Below are positions 4,990 to 5,807 of a DNA stretch of 5,807 nt, one piece after another. Position 1 is the stretch's first letter, and every line of letters starts with the position of its first letter. A program made the position numbers and the translations under genes. Under the pieces are notes generated by a model, which saw only the letters and a program-made list of their open reading frames with translations, made no database searches and was not told where the DNA came from. The DNA comes from CAYLJJ01 sp964384025 (lineage in GTDB: Bacteria; Myxococcota_A; Bradymonadia; UBA7976; UBA1532), in the NCBI GenBank assembly GCA_964384025.1, contig CAYLJJ010000191.1, positions 1 to 5,807 of the forward strand. The letters are read 5' to 3'.

Positions 4990-5807
4990 CTACTTAAGCT
5001 CAGCGTCGATCAGCTTCTTGAAATTCTCAAAAGGCTGAGCGCCTCGGATCTTGCGACCGTTGATAAAGAAGGTAGGAGTCCCGCTGGCTTTTAGCTTTTT
5101 GGCCTGTGCCTGATCGGCGGCCACCTGAGCTTTATATTTGCCGCTGTCCAGAGCAGCCTTAAAGTTCTCCAGGTTGAGCCCCAGCTCCTGAGCATAAGTA
5201 TCTAAGTTCTCTCGCTTCAGCTTGCGCTGGTTCTTAAAGAGAAGATCGTGCATGGGCCAGAACTTACCCTGAGCGCCTGCGGCCAGAGCTGCTTCAGAGG
5301 CGAGGGGGGCGTCTTTATGGAAGGGCAGTGGGTTGTGTTTAAAGACGATCTTGACCTTATCGCCATAGCTCTCCATGATCTTCTTCATCGTGGGGTTGAC
5401 GCGGCTGCAGAAGGGGCATTGGAATTCACTGAACTCAACGATGGTTACTTTTGCTTTGGCGTTACCCTTGAAGTAGTCGTTGGGGCTGACTGCAACTTGA
5501 TAAACGGTTTTGTCTTCAGCGGCGGGCTTGCGACGTGAAGCCACTGGCTTATCTACCCCATTCTTGATGCTCTCCTCATAGACCTTATTGGGAGCGATCC
5601 CCTTGGCCACCAAAGCGCGGGCCTTCTTCATCTCAGCATCGATCAGCTTCTGGAAACTCTCAAAGGGCTGCGCGCCCACCAACTTGCGACCATTGATGAA
5701 GAAGTTGGGAGTCCCACCCGCACCGATGGAACGGGCCAGCTTCTGGTCGGCGTCGATTTGAGCAGCATACTTACCACTGTCCAAATCAGCCTTAAAGGCT
5801 GCCATAT
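4990..5807 (-). CDS. Tandem DsbA-like thioredoxin-fold protein, C-terminal part (5' end outside window)
   Basis: The frame is open to the right edge, so the start, signal peptide and first active site lie beyond the window; the ATG at 5805 is probably internal, since it aligns with an internal Leu of the second repeat. Numbering from that codon, residues 1-60 are the C-terminal half of one DsbA-like domain, with its cis-proline in GTPNFFING (31-39). A linker rich in Lys and Ala follows (about 61-112). Residues 113-271 form a complete second domain with FSEFQCPFC (active site C130, C133) and GTPTFFING (242-250, P244). Such proteins are normally exported and oxidise or isomerise disulfides in the periplasm. 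The protein therefore has at least two domains. It heads the visible part of a three-gene minus-strand operon with a TlpA-like protein and a potassium channel. Confidence 0.9.
   Translation of the reverse strand, partial: MAAFKADLDSGKYAAQIDADQKLARSIGAGGTPNFFINGRKLVGAQPFESFQKLIDAEMKKARALVAKGIAPNKVYEESIKNGVDKPVASRRKPAAEDKTVYQVAVSPNDYFKGNAKAKVTIVEFSEFQCPFCSRVNPTMKKIMESYGDKVKIVFKHNPLPFHKDAPLASEAALAAGAQGKFWPMHDLLFKNQRKLKRENLDTYAQELGLNLENFKAALDSGKYKAQVAADQAQAKKLKASGTPTFFINGRKIRGAQPFENFKKLIDAELK
4993..5172 (-). repeat. Intragenic repeat, copy 2 (C-terminal half of the last DsbA-like domain)
   Basis: These 60 codons align without gaps to copy 1 at 5626-5805; I count 40 identical residues of 60. The DNA is also alike, roughly 80% by eye over the 80 nt from 5008. 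The repeat period is 633 bp (211 codons). Confidence 0.85.
5626..5805 (-). repeat. Intragenic repeat, copy 1 (C-terminal half of the preceding DsbA-like domain)
   Basis: This is the partner of the copy at 4993-5172. Shared blocks include DSGKY, FFINGRK, GAQPFE and KLIDAE. Differences concentrate in residues 21-30 of the repeat, just before the GTP cis-proline motif. The rest of this repeat unit lies beyond the right edge. Confidence 0.85.

Noticed and set aside
1..5807. Search by eye for tRNA or rRNA genes, CRISPR repeats, transposase genes and insertion-sequence ends
   Set aside because: None was seen; nearly all bases are accounted for by recognised or well-supported coding regions.

Overview
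This is a compact, protein-coding chromosomal window of housekeeping and envelope genes. It contains no RNA gene, mobile element, CRISPR array or recognisable intrinsic terminator. The sequence is GC-rich by eye. A four-cysteine DksA, TrmB, RecJ, a CPBP protease and a protein with tandem DsbA-like domains suggest a Gram-negative bacterium, possibly of the Myxococcota/Bradymonadota (former deltaproteobacterial) kind. That placement is inference from gene content and protein style, not from a search.

Layout. (A) Positions 2-2014, + strand: the 3' part of recJ, an unrecognised 92-residue single-pass membrane protein that overlaps recJ by ATGA, and trmB, which starts inside the small gene. (B) Positions 2001-2869, - strand: a CPBP-family intramembrane protease followed by an 82-residue two-helix membrane protein. 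The second gene starts at TTGA overlapping the protease stop, and its end overlaps the end of trmB by 14 bp. (C) Positions 2854-3320, + strand: dksA with a clear sigma70-type promoter (perfect TTGACA) and a Shine-Dalgarno site, divergent from the protease gene. (D) Positions 5807-3321, - strand, read right to left: the 3' part of a secreted-type tandem DsbA-like protein, a membrane-anchored TlpA/ResA-like thioredoxin, and a two-helix potassium channel with cytoplasmic RCK domains. The gaps are 11 and 32 nt, so this is a likely operon. Its last gene abuts dksA tail to tail with no base between the stops.

How the genes fit together. Region A pairs single-strand DNA exonuclease and tRNA m7G modification functions, probably only by co-transcription. 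Region B looks like a dedicated membrane-protease/small-protein pair. Region D combines periplasmic thiol-disulfide chemistry with potassium conductance, which is an unusual association. No stretch longer than 300 bases lacks a gene; the longest gaps are 43 nt (2870-2912) and 32 nt (4395-4426). No strong candidate for a wholly new system was found. The best leads are the protease/small-protein pair, the recJ-trmB small membrane protein, and the redox-channel operon with its near-duplicate DsbA-like segments.
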